The notes below the pieces were generated by a model that was not told where the DNA came from, made no database searches, and saw only the letters and a program-made list of their open reading frames with translations. Shown piece by piece: positions 10,895 to 18,674 of a DNA stretch of 37,987 nucleotides. The position numbers and the translations under genes were made by a program. The stretch is from VRUE01 sp044867925 (GTDB taxonomy: Bacteria > Actinomycetota > Thermoleophilia > Solirubrobacterales > 70-9), in contig JBIOVV010000064.1 in the NCBI GenBank assembly GCA_044867925.1, positions 1-37,987 on the forward strand, given 5' to 3'. Numbering within the stretch: position 1 is the first letter of the stretch; each line of letters begins with the position of its first letter.

Positions 10895-10904
10895 ACTATA
10901 GACT
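10895..10904. promoter_or_regulatory. Overlapping divergent -10 boxes and candidate TetR operator
   Basis: On the minus strand TATAGT (10900-10895) ends 7 bases before the MFS ATG. On the plus strand TAGACT (10899-10904) ends 6 bases before a GTG at 10911 in the TetR gene. The two -10 boxes overlap. The same stretch is a direct repeat, GACTATA GACTATG (10894-10907), so a repressor bound here would block both promoters. Confidence 0.5.
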
Positions 10905-10910
10905 ATGACC

Positions 10911-11522
10911 GTGGGCATAGCGCGAATCGCCGACGGGGAGCCGACCGAGCGCAAACGTCGCGACGGGCGTGCGCTGCTGCTCAAGGGCGCTCGCCAGCTG
11001 CTTGCCGAGAAGGGCTACGCGGGCATGGAGCTGCGCGACGTCGCCGCGCGCGGCCGGGCGCCGCGCGGATCGATCTACCACCACTTCCCCGGCGGCAAGG
11101 TCCAGCTCGCCCGCGAGGCCGCCGAGCTTGAGGGCACCACGATCCGCGACCTGATCGAGCGCTCGCTGGAGCAGCGTGGCCTGAAGCAGACTCTCGCCCT
11201 GTTCGGCGACGTCTTCCGCCGCCGCGTCGCCGACCACCCGGAGCGGATCGGTTGCCCCGTCGCCGCGGTCGCCCTGGCCCGGCCGGAGGACCCGGAGCTG
11301 GCCGCCGTCGCCACCGCCGCCTTTCAGAGCTGGGAACGGCCGATCGCCGCGGCGCTGCGCGAGGAAGGCGTGCGCGCGACAGAGGCCGAGGCGTTCGCTG
11401 GCCTGGTCGTCTCGACCGTGGAGGGGGCGCTGCTCCGCGCCCGCGCCGCGGGCAGCCAGGAGCCGCTCGACTCGACGATCGCCGGCCTCGGCCAAGCGCT
11501 CGACGGCCTGCTCCGTCAGTAG
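10911..11522 (+). CDS. TetR-family repressor (LmrA/YxaF-like)
   Basis: Ligand-responsive repressor of 203 residues. The N-terminal helix-turn-helix lies about residues 20-65 and includes GYAGMELRDVAARGRAPRGS then IYHHFPGGKVQLAREA, the pattern seen in LmrA/YxaF regulators of efflux pumps. The C-terminal ligand domain is all-helical. It probably represses the divergent MFS exporter and itself. An ATG at 10905 gives two more residues; GTG at 10911 is preferred because it lies 6 bases behind TAGACT, matching the leaderless pattern of other genes here and avoiding a start inside the promoter box. There is no Shine-Dalgarno sequence before either. Confidence 0.88.
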   Translation: MGIARIADGEPTERKRRDGRALLLKGARQLLAEKGYAGMELRDVAARGRAPRGSIYHHFPGGKVQLAREAAELEGTTIRDLIERSLEQRGLKQTLALFGDVFRRRVADHPERIGCPVAAVALARPEDPELAAVATAAFQSWERPIAAALREEGVRATEAEAFAGLVVSTVEGALLRARAAGSQEPLDSTIAGLGQALDGLLRQ

Positions 11523-11551
11523 GCTGCGCGGAATGCGCAAGCTTCTATCCG

Positions 11552-11557
11552 TAGGCT
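11552..11557 (+). promoter_or_regulatory. Predicted -10 box of second secreted protein gene
   Basis: TAGGCT lies in the 51-base gap after the TetR gene. It would start transcription near 11564, just at the GAGGAGGG ribosome-binding site (11562-11569) that precedes ATG 11574, so the leader would be very short. The identical hexamer stands before lpdA and lipA. Confidence 0.35.
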
Positions 11558-11573
11558 GACCGAGGAGGGCGTG

Positions 11574-12587
11574 ATGAGCGTGATGCGCAGGCGGTTGGGG
11601 ACGGCGGTGGCGGGAGCGACGTTGGCGCTGGCACTGCTGGCTGCGCCGGGAGCATCGGCCTCGACTGAGGTCGGCAACACCTGCACCGTCGACGTCGGTC
11701 GCGAAAACGCGACCGAGCTGCAGCTTTCCAAGGCGGCGGGAAGCGCCACTCCGATCGCGGTGCCCACGGCCGGCATCGTCACATCCTGGAAGGTGACCAT
11801 CCCTCAAACGGACGCGGTGGTCGTCCAGAAGATGCGGGTGTTCCGCCCGACAGGTGGCACGAACGAGTTCACGACGGTCGCCGAGACTCCGTACGAGGTC
11901 CTGCCCCCGGGCGCCAATGTGATCCCCACTCGGATCGCGGTTCAGACCGGGGACCGAATCGGCGCCTACGGGCCATTTGGCACGGTCACCTGCCTGACGC
12001 CCAATCCCGACGACGTCATGGGCACATACACAGGCGACGCCTTGGTCGGCTCGACCCACACCTTTGCCGCCAGCACCGGCGAACAGGTGGCTGTATCGGC
12101 CACGGTGGAGGCCGACGTGGACGGCGACGGATACGGCGACGAGACGCAGGACAAATGCCCCGAGAAAGCGACGCTTCAGACGCCGTGCCCGACGATCGCG
12201 CTCGACGCCTTCCCGATCGTGCTCAAGCGCTCCGTGCTCTTCCTCGTCGGCGCCAGCGAAACCGCCTCCGTCCAGGTCTTCGGCCAGGTCGGCTGGAAGC
12301 CGCGTCACAAAGGTGGGGCGCTGGCCTCGAAGACGCGCAAACCCGGCAACCACGTGCGTACGGGAGTGGTCGTCGGCCTCAGCGGCGGCTTCACGACGGT
12401 GAAGCCCGGCGAAATCACTCCCTTCAACGTCAAGCTGCCCAAATCGGTGCTGCGCCACCTCGGCCGGCTTGCACCGAAACGGGTGGTGAAGGGGACGATC
12501 ACCGCGCGGACGACGGACCTCGCCGGCCGGGTCACCGAGCAGACGGTCACGATCCGGCTCCACGGCCAAAGGCGCGCGCGCTCCTGA
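11574..12587 (+). CDS. Secreted protein with thrombospondin-3-like motif (paralogue)
   Basis: A 337-residue exported protein, paralogue of 4169-5170. It has a signal peptide (MSVMRRRLG, then a hydrophobic core ending PGASAS), a mature start TEVGNTC, a central motif DVDGDGYGDETQDKCP and the following TPCPTIALDA. The C-terminal domain (about 115 residues) differs more and ends RLHGQRRARS. A GTG three bases earlier could also serve, but ATG 11574 has the better spacing from GAGGAGGG. Function is unknown; the Asp-rich motif suggests calcium binding between two beta domains. Unlike its paralogue it has normal GC-rich codons. It is convergent with the TetR gene; the gap at 12588-12617 holds a GC-rich imperfect hairpin (about 12607-12628) that reaches into the TetR 3' end. 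Confidence 0.85.
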   Translation: MSVMRRRLGTAVAGATLALALLAAPGASASTEVGNTCTVDVGRENATELQLSKAAGSATPIAVPTAGIVTSWKVTIPQTDAVVVQKMRVFRPTGGTNEFTTVAETPYEVLPPGANVIPTRIAVQTGDRIGAYGPFGTVTCLTPNPDDVMGTYTGDALVGSTHTFAASTGEQVAVSATVEADVDGDGYGDETQDKCPEKATLQTPCPTIALDAFPIVLKRSVLFLVGASETASVQVFGQVGWKPRHKGGALASKTRKPGNHVRTGVVVGLSGGFTTVKPGEITPFNVKLPKSVLRHLGRLAPKRVVKGTITARTTDLAGRVTEQTVTIRLHGQRRARS

Positions 12588-12617
12588 AGCGCGTCGATCC
12601 GTAGACGGCTGCCGCTC

Positions 12618-13214
12618 TCAGCGGGCAGCGGCGACGAGCCGCGCCATCAACTCGGCGGCGCGGTCGTCCTCGAGTCCCCGGGTCCGGGTGAGGTCCTGCC
12701 AGGTGCGGAAGGCGAGGGCGTGGCCGATCGCGGCGCGGGTGCGCATGGCGGCGTTGCCGCGCAGGCCCCTGCCATGCATCAGGATCTCGACTGCCTGGTC
12801 GAGCAGCGCGCGGTAGCCCCCCATCAGCTCATCGACGACCTCGACCGTCTGCGCGTCTCGTAGGAGCTTGTCCATCATCTCCTCGGTTAGACGGTAGAAG
12901 GCGTAGAGGTCTGAGAGGGCAGCCTCCAGGCGCGCGGCCGTGTCCCCGATCCCGGCCCAGCGGCCGATGTCCGGAGGCGGGTTCTCCGCCGCCCAGTGGG
13001 CCGAGCAGGCGCCGAAGAGGGCGCGCTCGTCGGGGAAGTGCCGGTAGAGAGTCGAGCGGCGGACGCCGGCGTGCTCGGCCACCGCGCTCATCGAGGTGTG
13101 CGCGGGCCCAAGCGAGCCGTGCAGCTCCACCGCGCTTTCGGTGATCCGCCGCCGCGTCTGCGCCTCGGCTTCGGCGCGGGCCTTCTTCTCGTATTTGCGC
13201 TTTCTGTCGGACAT
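12618..13214 (-). CDS. TetR-family transcriptional regulator
   Basis: A 198-residue regulator. An N-terminal basic extension (RKRKYEKKARAEAEAQTRRR) precedes the helix-turn-helix (about 21-70) with TSMSAVAEHAGVRRSTLYRH and FPDERALF. The C-terminal domain is helical and binds an unknown ligand. It is divergent from the cupin gene, and the 89-base gap contains a 16-base palindrome that overlaps the cupin -35 box; autoregulation and control of the cupin gene are therefore likely. ATG 13214 gives the natural MSDRKRK start. No strong ribosome-binding site is visible. Confidence 0.9.
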   Translation of the reverse strand: MSDRKRKYEKKARAEAEAQTRRRITESAVELHGSLGPAHTSMSAVAEHAGVRRSTLYRHFPDERALFGACSAHWAAENPPPDIGRWAGIGDTAARLEAALSDLYAFYRLTEEMMDKLLRDAQTVEVVDELMGGYRALLDQAVEILMHGRGLRGNAAMRTRAAIGHALAFRTWQDLTRTRGLEDDRAAELMARLVAAAR

Positions 13215-13230
13215 GGATGTACGACGAATA

Positions 13231-13259
13231 TTGACAGATCCGTCAAGCCGCGCTACGTT
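13231..13259 (+). promoter_or_regulatory. Cupin promoter with overlapping TetR operator
   Basis: A consensus -35 TTGACA (13231-13236), a 17-base spacer and a -10 TACGTT (13254-13259). The palindrome TTGACAGATCCGTCAA (13231-13246; arms TTGAC and GTCAA around a GATC centre) covers the -35, so a dimeric repressor bound there should block the cupin promoter. On the minus strand the same palindrome offers TTGACG upstream of the TetR gene. The predicted start near 13266 leaves a leader of about 38 bases with an AAGGAG site. Confidence 0.7.
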
Positions 13260-13303
13260 TTCGCACGACAGTGATGTCCCACGAATTTACGAAGGAGAAA
13301 GAG

Positions 13304-13819
13304 ATGGCAATGGTTATCGGACCCAGCGACGGCAAGGCGGGCTTCCTCGGCAGCATCGGGGTGCGCTTCATGATCAACGGCGAGGACGCCGGCGGCGACT
13401 TCTCGCTGGTCGAACACCCGCTCTCGCCGCGAGCGCTGGCGGCGCCGCTGCACCGGCACACGCGCGAGGACGAGTACAGCTTCGTGCTCGAGGGCCGGAT
13501 GGGCGGGCTGCTCGGCGACGAGGTGGTGGAGGCCGGTCCCGGAGACCTCGTCTTCAAGCCGCGCAACGAGTGGCACACGTTCTGGAACGCCGGCGACGAG
13601 CCATGCCGGATCCTCGAGATCATCGCCCCCGCCGGCTTCGAGCACTTCTTCGAGGAGCTGGTGGACATCGGCGGCGCGCTGAAGGCGGACCCCGAGGAGC
13701 TGGCCGAGCTCGCCGCGCGCTATGGCCACGAGCTGAAACCGGAGACGGTGCCGGAGCTGCTCGAGCGCTTCGACCTGGTGATCGGCGAGCCGATGGAGAG
13801 CGTGCTGCAACTGGCGTAG
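13304..13819 (+). CDS. Cupin-domain protein
   Basis: A 171-residue single-cupin protein. Motif 1 contains the likely metal ligands His50, His52 and Glu56 (LHRHTREDEYSFVLEG); motif 2 has PGDLVFKPRNEWHTFWN with His91. The C-terminal third (about 115-171) is helical. The enzymatic role is unknown; such proteins can be dioxygenases, isomerases or binding proteins, and control by a TetR repressor suggests a catabolic or detoxification function (inference). ATG 13304 is chosen over an in-frame ATG at 13271 because AAGGAG (13292-13297) lies six bases upstream and the predicted transcript start (about 13266) would leave almost no leader for the earlier ATG. Confidence 0.85.
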   Translation: MAMVIGPSDGKAGFLGSIGVRFMINGEDAGGDFSLVEHPLSPRALAAPLHRHTREDEYSFVLEGRMGGLLGDEVVEAGPGDLVFKPRNEWHTFWNAGDEPCRILEIIAPAGFEHFFEELVDIGGALKADPEELAELAARYGHELKPETVPELLERFDLVIGEPMESVLQLA

Positions 13820-13870
13820 CCCTGCAAATAGCGGGAATCCAAGGACGGGCGCGCGGCCGGACGGCGCTGC

Positions 13871-13876
13871 TACCCT
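13871..13876 (+). promoter_or_regulatory. Predicted purF -10 box and leader hairpin
   Basis: TACCCT at 13871-13876 would start transcription near 13883. Around that point GCGCAGG (13877-13883) can pair with CCTGCGC (13897-13903), and AGGCA (13885-13889) can pair with TGCCT (13895-13899) as an inner stem. The 13820-13935 gap holds no gene. No purine-repressor box or purine riboswitch is recognisable. Confidence 0.35.
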
Positions 13877-13935
13877 GCGCAGGTAGGCACTGTCTGCCTG
13901 CGCGTCCGTCCTTCGACCGCGAGGAAAGCACGCGC

Positions 13936-15360
13936 TTGACTCCGCCCCAGGGGCAGCTCATAGACCGCGACGGCCCGCGTGAGGAATGCGGGGTGTTCGG
14001 CGTATACGCACCCGGGCACGACGTCTCCCGGCTCGCCTACTTCGCGCTCTACGCGCTGCAGCACCGCGGCCAGGAGTCGGCCGGGATCGCCACCTGCGTG
14101 GGCGGCCACATCACCACCCTGCGCGACTCCGGGCTCGTCTCCCAGGTCTTCGACGAGGAGAAGCTGCGGGCGCTGGAGGGCGACATGGCGATCGGCCACG
14201 TGCGCTACTCGACCACCGGCGGCGGCTCCTGGGAGAACGCGCAGCCGGTCTGGCGCGATGACGGCCGCGAGCTGGCGCTCGCCCACAACGGCAACCTGAC
14301 CAACGCGGTCGAGCTCTGGGGCGAGCTGAAGGAGCGCGGCATCGCCTTTCGCGGCACCTCCGACTCGGAGATCATCGCGGCGCTGCTCTCATCCCACGAC
14401 GGCAAGCTGATCGAGGACGCCGTCTGTGACGTGATGCCGCGGCTCGAGGGGGCCTACTCGACCGTGGTGATGACGAAGCGGGCGATCGTCGCCTTCCGCG
14501 ATCCCCACGGGGTGCGGCCACTTTCACTGGGGCGGCTCGACGATCGCTTCGTCGTCGCCTCGGAGAGCTGCGCCTTCGACATCATCGGCGCCGAGCTGAT
14601 GCGCGAAGTGCACCCCGGCGAGATGGTCTCGCTGACCGAGCGCGGCCTCGAGACCCGCCAAGTCGTCAAGGCCGAGCGCCCGGCGATGTGCGTCTTCGAG
14701 CACATCTACTTCTCGCGACCCGACAGCCGGCTCGAGGGCAAGGTGCTGCAGCAGGTGCGCGGGCGGATGGGCGAGATCCTCTGGCGCCAGGCGCCGGTCG
14801 ACGCCGACCTGGTGATCTCCGTGCCCGACTCCGGCAACCCGGCCGCCGCCGGCTTCGCCCGCGCCTCGGGCCTGCCGCGCGACGACGGGCTGATCAAGAA
14901 CCGCTACGTGGCGCGGACCTTCATCCAGCCCGGCCAGGAGCTGCGCAAGCACGGCCTGCGGCTCAAGTTCAACCCGCTGCCCGAGATCGTCTCCGGCCGG
15001 CGCATCGTCGTCGTCGACGACTCGATCGTGCGCGGCAACACGACGCGCCAGATCGTCGGCATGCTGCGCGACGCCGGCGCCCGCGAGGTGCACCTGCGGA
15101 TCTCGGCGCCGCCGATCCGCAACCCCTGCCACTACGGCGTCGACATGTCGACCCGCGAGGAGATGATCGCCCACAAGCGCACCGTGCAGGAGATCGCCGA
15201 CGAGCTCGACGCCGACTCGCTCGCCTACCTCTCGCTCGAGGGCGTCTACGAGGCGATCGGCACCCGGCCCGACGATCACTGCGACGCCTGCTTCAGCGGC
15301 CACTACCCGCTCGGCGATCCCGAAGAGGCCAACGGCAAGTTCGCCCTAGAGCACGCTTAG
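13936..15360 (+). CDS. purF: Amidophosphoribosyltransferase PurF
   Basis: Committed enzyme of purine synthesis, which makes phosphoribosylamine from PRPP and glutamine; 474 residues. The first 17 residues form the propeptide usual for Gram-positive-type PurF and end in PREE; Cys18 in CGVFGVYAP becomes the N-terminal nucleophile after cleavage. The glutaminase part contains LQHRGQESAGIAT and HNGNLTN; the PRPP loop is VVVDDSIVRGNTTRQIV. Cysteines such as those in MCVFEHIYFSRP and DDHCDACF fit the Fe-S type. The start is TTG 13936, with GAGGAAAG (13921-13928) upstream; the frame is open back to 13096 but that overlaps the cupin gene. Its 3' end forms the left arm of a 17-base inverted repeat. 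Confidence 0.95.
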   Translation: MTPPQGQLIDRDGPREECGVFGVYAPGHDVSRLAYFALYALQHRGQESAGIATCVGGHITTLRDSGLVSQVFDEEKLRALEGDMAIGHVRYSTTGGGSWENAQPVWRDDGRELALAHNGNLTNAVELWGELKERGIAFRGTSDSEIIAALLSSHDGKLIEDAVCDVMPRLEGAYSTVVMTKRAIVAFRDPHGVRPLSLGRLDDRFVVASESCAFDIIGAELMREVHPGEMVSLTERGLETRQVVKAERPAMCVFEHIYFSRPDSRLEGKVLQQVRGRMGEILWRQAPVDADLVISVPDSGNPAAAGFARASGLPRDDGLIKNRYVARTFIQPGQELRKHGLRLKFNPLPEIVSGRRIVVVDDSIVRGNTTRQIVGMLRDAGAREVHLRISAPPIRNPCHYGVDMSTREEMIAHKRTVQEIADELDADSLAYLSLEGVYEAIGTRPDDHCDACFSGHYPLGDPEEANGKFALEHA

Positions 15361-15462
15361 CCGGGCTGGGGCGTGGCGCATATCGGCGTCCTCGGTCGCT
15401 CGCGTGCAGAAGCACGCTTCGCTCCCTGCGTCCTTGATCTGCTTGGCCCCAGCCCGGCTAAG
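15356..15462. repeat. 17-bp perfect inverted repeat between convergent genes
   Basis: CTTAGCCGGGCTGGGGC (15356-15372) is exactly the reverse complement of 15446-15462. The left arm includes the purF stop codon and the right arm reaches the end of the nitronate monooxygenase gene. The 73-base centre contains a second hairpin, GCGTGC AGAA GCACGC (15402-15417). There is no T-run, so it is not a textbook terminator, but it may act as a two-way transcription stop or RNA 3'-end protector between the convergent genes. Confidence 0.75.
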
Positions 15463-16417
15463 GGGTTAGATCGCTGACAATTTTTGCCGCTGGTCGAACA
15501 TCATTGATACGGGTCACAGTTTGGCCGGCATAGAGGGCGCCGGCTTCGAGGAGGTTGGCCGGGCCGTCGTCGGTGGGGGCGGGCGGTGAGAGCAGGCGGC
15601 TGCCAGGACGCTGGGCGCGGGCGAGGCGTGCTTGCATCGAAGGCGGCGTGTAACGCGCGGTGGGTGCGGTGAGGTGGTTGAGGGCGCGGTTCAGGGCCGG
15701 GCCGCGGGGGTCGCCACTCAGCCAGCGTTCGGTGGCGGCGTTGGCGATCACGCGGTGCGGGGCCGGCCAACCGAAGCCGAAGAGCTCGGTGAGGATCGTC
15801 TCTTTCGCCTCGAGCAGGCGACGGCGGTACTCGGGATGGGCGCGGCTCTCATCCGAAAGCAGGAAACGTGTGCCGGCAACCGCCGCGTCGGCGCCGGCCT
15901 CGAGCGCCTGCTCCACGTCGCCGCGCTCGGCGATCCCGCCCGCGAGCAGCAGGGGGAAGTCCGCCGGCAGGGCCGCGCGGACGGCGGCGAGAAGGTCGAG
16001 GGCGGGCATCGTTCCCCGCACGTGACCGCCGGCCTGGGCGCCTTGGACGATCGCGGCATCGGCACCGACCGCGTACGCGGCCCGGGCCTCCGCCACCGAG
16101 CCGCATTGGTGAATCCAGAGACCGCCGGTCCGCCGCTTCGGCCGACCCCAGAAGGTGACGACGACATCCGCGGCGGCCGCGGCAGCGAACCAGTCACGGC
16201 GGGCGAACGGCAGCAGCAGGTTGACCGCGAGCGGTCTGCCGGTCAGCGCTCGCGCCGCCGCCAGCTCACGTTCGATCTGGGCGGCGCCGTTCACCGCGAT
16301 CGTCCCGAGGCCGCCCGCCTCGGAGACCGCAGCGGCGAGCTCGTAGCGGCTCAGGCCGCCTCCCATCCCAGCCTGCACGACGGGTGAGACGACGCCGAGG
16401 CGCTCGAGGAACGTCAC
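15458..16417 (-). CDS. Nitronate monooxygenase (NPD family)
   Basis: FMN-dependent TIM-barrel enzyme, 319 residues, related to 2-nitropropane dioxygenase/nitronate monooxygenase. The N-terminus has PVVQAGMGGGLS (12-23) for flavin contact; the conserved QGAQAGGHVRG (125-135) includes the active-site His132; LLAGGIAERGDVEQALEAGA and DAAVAGTRF bind the FMN phosphate. In the cell it probably detoxifies propionate 3-nitronate; a FabK-like role is less likely here. GTG 16417 is preceded at 6 bases by TAGTCT (16429-16424), again leaderless. It is divergent from purN with only 27 bases between the starts. Confidence 0.88.
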   Translation of the reverse strand: MTFLERLGVVSPVVQAGMGGGLSRYELAAAVSEAGGLGTIAVNGAAQIERELAAARALTGRPLAVNLLLPFARRDWFAAAAAADVVVTFWGRPKRRTGGLWIHQCGSVAEARAAYAVGADAAIVQGAQAGGHVRGTMPALDLLAAVRAALPADFPLLLAGGIAERGDVEQALEAGADAAVAGTRFLLSDESRAHPEYRRRLLEAKETILTELFGFGWPAPHRVIANAATERWLSGDPRGPALNRALNHLTAPTARYTPPSMQARLARAQRPGSRLLSPPAPTDDGPANLLEAGALYAGQTVTRINDVRPAAKIVSDLTP

Positions 16418-16423
16418 GCGGCG

Positions 16424-16438
16424 AGACTACGCGAAGAT
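16424..16438. promoter_or_regulatory. Adjacent divergent -10 boxes, nitronate monooxygenase and purN
   Basis: Minus strand: TAGTCT (16429-16424) ends 6 bases before GTG 16417. Plus strand: GAAGAT (16433-16438) ends 6 bases before GTG 16445 and is a weaker match to TANNNT. Both genes then start without a leader from a 27-base intergenic region. Confidence 0.35.
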
Positions 16439-16444
16439 GCCGCC

Positions 16445-17065
16445 GTGGCCGACTCGTTCAAGCTCGTCGTTCTTGCCTCGGGAACCGGCAGCAACCTGCA
16501 GGCGATCCTCGACCGGGTGCACATGCGCGAGGGGATCGAGGTCCTCGGCGTCTGCTCCGACAAGCCAGGCGCGCCGGCGCTGGAACGTGCTCGCGCCGCC
16601 GGCATCTCCGCCGGGCTCTTTCCCTCCGCGGACTTCGCGGATCGCGAGGCGCGCGACGCCGCGATGGGCGACTGGATCGAGGAGCGCGGCGCGGACCTGA
16701 TCGTCCTCGCCGGCTACATGCAGCTGCTCAGCGAGAGCTTCGTCGTCCGCTTCCGCCACCGCATCGTCAACGTGCATCCGGCGCTGCTGCCCGACCACCC
16801 CGGCCTTGACGCAATCGGCCAGGCGCTGGAGGCGGGTGTGGAGGTCACCGGCGTCACCGTCCACTTCGTCGACGAGGGGGTCGACACCGGGCCGGTGATC
16901 GTCCAGCGCGAGGTCGAGGTTCCGGCCGATCGCGACCGGGCGGCGCTCGAGCTGGCGATCCACGCCACCGAGCACGAGCTCTACCCGGAAGCGATCCGCA
17001 TGATCGCGGCGGGCAGGGTTAGGATCGACGCCGACGACCCGCGCCGGGTCGTGATCGATGGCTGA
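16445..17065 (+). CDS. purN: Phosphoribosylglycinamide formyltransferase PurN
   Basis: GAR transformylase, which uses 10-formyl-tetrahydrofolate to make FGAR; 206 residues. Clear motifs are VLASGTGSNLQAI (9-21, phosphate binding), the catalytic stretch IVNVHPALLPDHPG with Asn/His, and VTVHFVDEGVDTGPVIVQ with the catalytic Asp. GTG start at 16445; there is no Shine-Dalgarno sequence. It overlaps purH by 8 bases, so the two folate-dependent transformylases are co-translated. Confidence 0.95.
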   Translation: MADSFKLVVLASGTGSNLQAILDRVHMREGIEVLGVCSDKPGAPALERARAAGISAGLFPSADFADREARDAAMGDWIEERGADLIVLAGYMQLLSESFVVRFRHRIVNVHPALLPDHPGLDAIGQALEAGVEVTGVTVHFVDEGVDTGPVIVQREVEVPADRDRAALELAIHATEHELYPEAIRMIAAGRVRIDADDPRRVVIDG

Positions 17066-18674
17066 GGCTCCCGCAGACACCCGACTCGAGACCGCTGACG
17101 CCGGTGCCCTCAGAGTGCGCCGGGCGCTCGTCTCGGTCTCCGACAAGACCGGCATCGCCGACTTCGCCCGCGGCCTGGCCGGCCTCGGCGTCGAGATCCT
17201 CTCCACCGGCGGCACGGCGGCGGCGCTGCGCGAGGCCGGGATCGAGGTAAGCGACGTCTCCGAGTTCACCGGCCAGGAGGAGATCCTCGGCGGCCGGGTC
17301 AAGACGCTGCACCCGCGCCTGCACGCGGCGCTGCTGGCGCGGCGCGACGACCCGGAGCACATGGCGACGCTCGAACGCGAGGCGATCGTGCCGATCGACC
17401 TGGTCTGCGTCAACCTCTACCCCTTCGAGGAGACGGTCGCCGCCCAGGACGTGGAACCCGGCGTCGTGGTCGAGAACATCGACATCGGCGGGCCGACGAT
17501 GATCCGCGCCGCCGCCAAGAACCACGCCGGGGTCGCGGTCGTGGTCAAGCCCGAGTCCTACGACGCCGTCCTGGCCGAGCTGGAGGAGTCTGGTGGCGAG
17601 GTATCGGCCACGACCCGGCACTGGCTCGCCAACGAGGCCTTCGCCCAGACCGCTCGCTACGACGCGGCGATCAGCCGCTGGTTCTCGGCCGAGTACGAGG
17701 ACTATCCCGAACACCTCGCGGTCGCCTACGAGAAGGTGCTCGACCTCTCCTACGGCGAGAACCCGCACCAGCGGGCGGCGCTCTACTCGGAAGCGGGCGT
17801 GCGCAGCCACGTGCTCTCGCGGGTCTCGAAGCTGCACGGCCGCGCCCTCTCCTTCAACAACGTGCTCGACCTCGACTCGGCCCGGCGCCTGGTCGAGGAC
17901 TTCGAGCAGCCCGCCTGCACGATCGTCAAGCACAACAACCCCTGCGGGGTGGCGATCGGGGCCGACGCGGCGGATGCCTACGCGAAGGCGCTGGCCTGCG
18001 ACCCGATGTCCGCCTTCGGCGGCGTGATCGCCTTCAACCGGCCGGTCTCCGAGGCGCTGGCCGAGGAGCTGCACGAGAACTTCGTCGAGGTGCTGATCGC
18101 GCCCGACTACGAGCACGGGGCGCTCGCCGTGCTGCAGCAGAAGGAGGCGATCCGCATCCTCTGCGAGGAGGAGCGCCGCCAGCGCGACCCGGCCGAACGC
18201 GACGTCAAGCGCGTCCTCGGCGGCCTGCTGATCCAGGACCGCGACGGCGATCCGGAGCCGCGCGAGCTGATGGAGGTCGTGACCGAGGGGCAGCCGGGTG
18301 AGAGCCAGTGGGACGACATGGGCTTCGCCTGGACGGTGGTCCGCCACGTCCGTTCCAACGCGATCGTGATCGCCAAGGACGGCGCCACGCTCGGCATCGG
18401 CGCCGGTCAGATGAGCCGCGTCGACTCGGTCCGCCTCGCGGTCGAGAAGTGCCGCGACGCCCGCGGCGAGGACGCCGCGGCCCTGCTCGCCGGCTCCGCG
18501 GTCGCCTCCGACGCCTTCTTCCCCTTCGCCGACGGCCCCGAGCTGGCGATCCAGGCCGGCTCCAACGCCGTGATTCAACCCGGCGGCTCCAAGCGCGACG
18601 CCGAGGTGATCGAGGCCTGCGAGGCCGCCGGCGTCACCATGGTCTTCACCAAGCACCGGCACTTCCGTCACTAG
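17058..18674 (+). CDS. purH: Bifunctional AICAR transformylase/IMP cyclohydrolase PurH
   Basis: Catalyses the last two steps to IMP; 538 residues. The N-terminal IMP cyclohydrolase (MGS-like) domain shows LVSVSDKTGIADFARGL and STGGTAAALREAGI, GRVKTLHPRLHAALL. The C-terminal AICAR transformylase domain has SYGENPHQRAALY, LSFNNVLDLDSA and the catalytic KHNNPCGVA. About 20 residues precede the conserved start. The TAG stop is read from CTAG (18671-18674), the same four bases that supply the stop of the opposite-strand LOG gene. Confidence 0.97.
   Translation: MAEAPADTRLETADAGALRVRRALVSVSDKTGIADFARGLAGLGVEILSTGGTAAALREAGIEVSDVSEFTGQEEILGGRVKTLHPRLHAALLARRDDPEHMATLEREAIVPIDLVCVNLYPFEETVAAQDVEPGVVVENIDIGGPTMIRAAAKNHAGVAVVVKPESYDAVLAELEESGGEVSATTRHWLANEAFAQTARYDAAISRWFSAEYEDYPEHLAVAYEKVLDLSYGENPHQRAALYSEAGVRSHVLSRVSKLHGRALSFNNVLDLDSARRLVEDFEQPACTIVKHNNPCGVAIGADAADAYAKALACDPMSAFGGVIAFNRPVSEALAEELHENFVEVLIAPDYEHGALAVLQQKEAIRILCEEERRQRDPAERDVKRVLGGLLIQDRDGDPEPRELMEVVTEGQPGESQWDDMGFAWTVVRHVRSNAIVIAKDGATLGIGAGQMSRVDSVRLAVEKCRDARGEDAAALLAGSAVASDAFFPFADGPELAIQAGSNAVIQPGGSKRDAEVIEACEAAGVTMVFTKHRHFRH

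Noticed and set aside
13096..13935. An N-terminal extension of PurF of 280 residues
   Set aside because: The frame is open but overlaps the cupin gene in another frame, is Arg-rich shadow sequence, and PurF homology begins only near TTG 13936.
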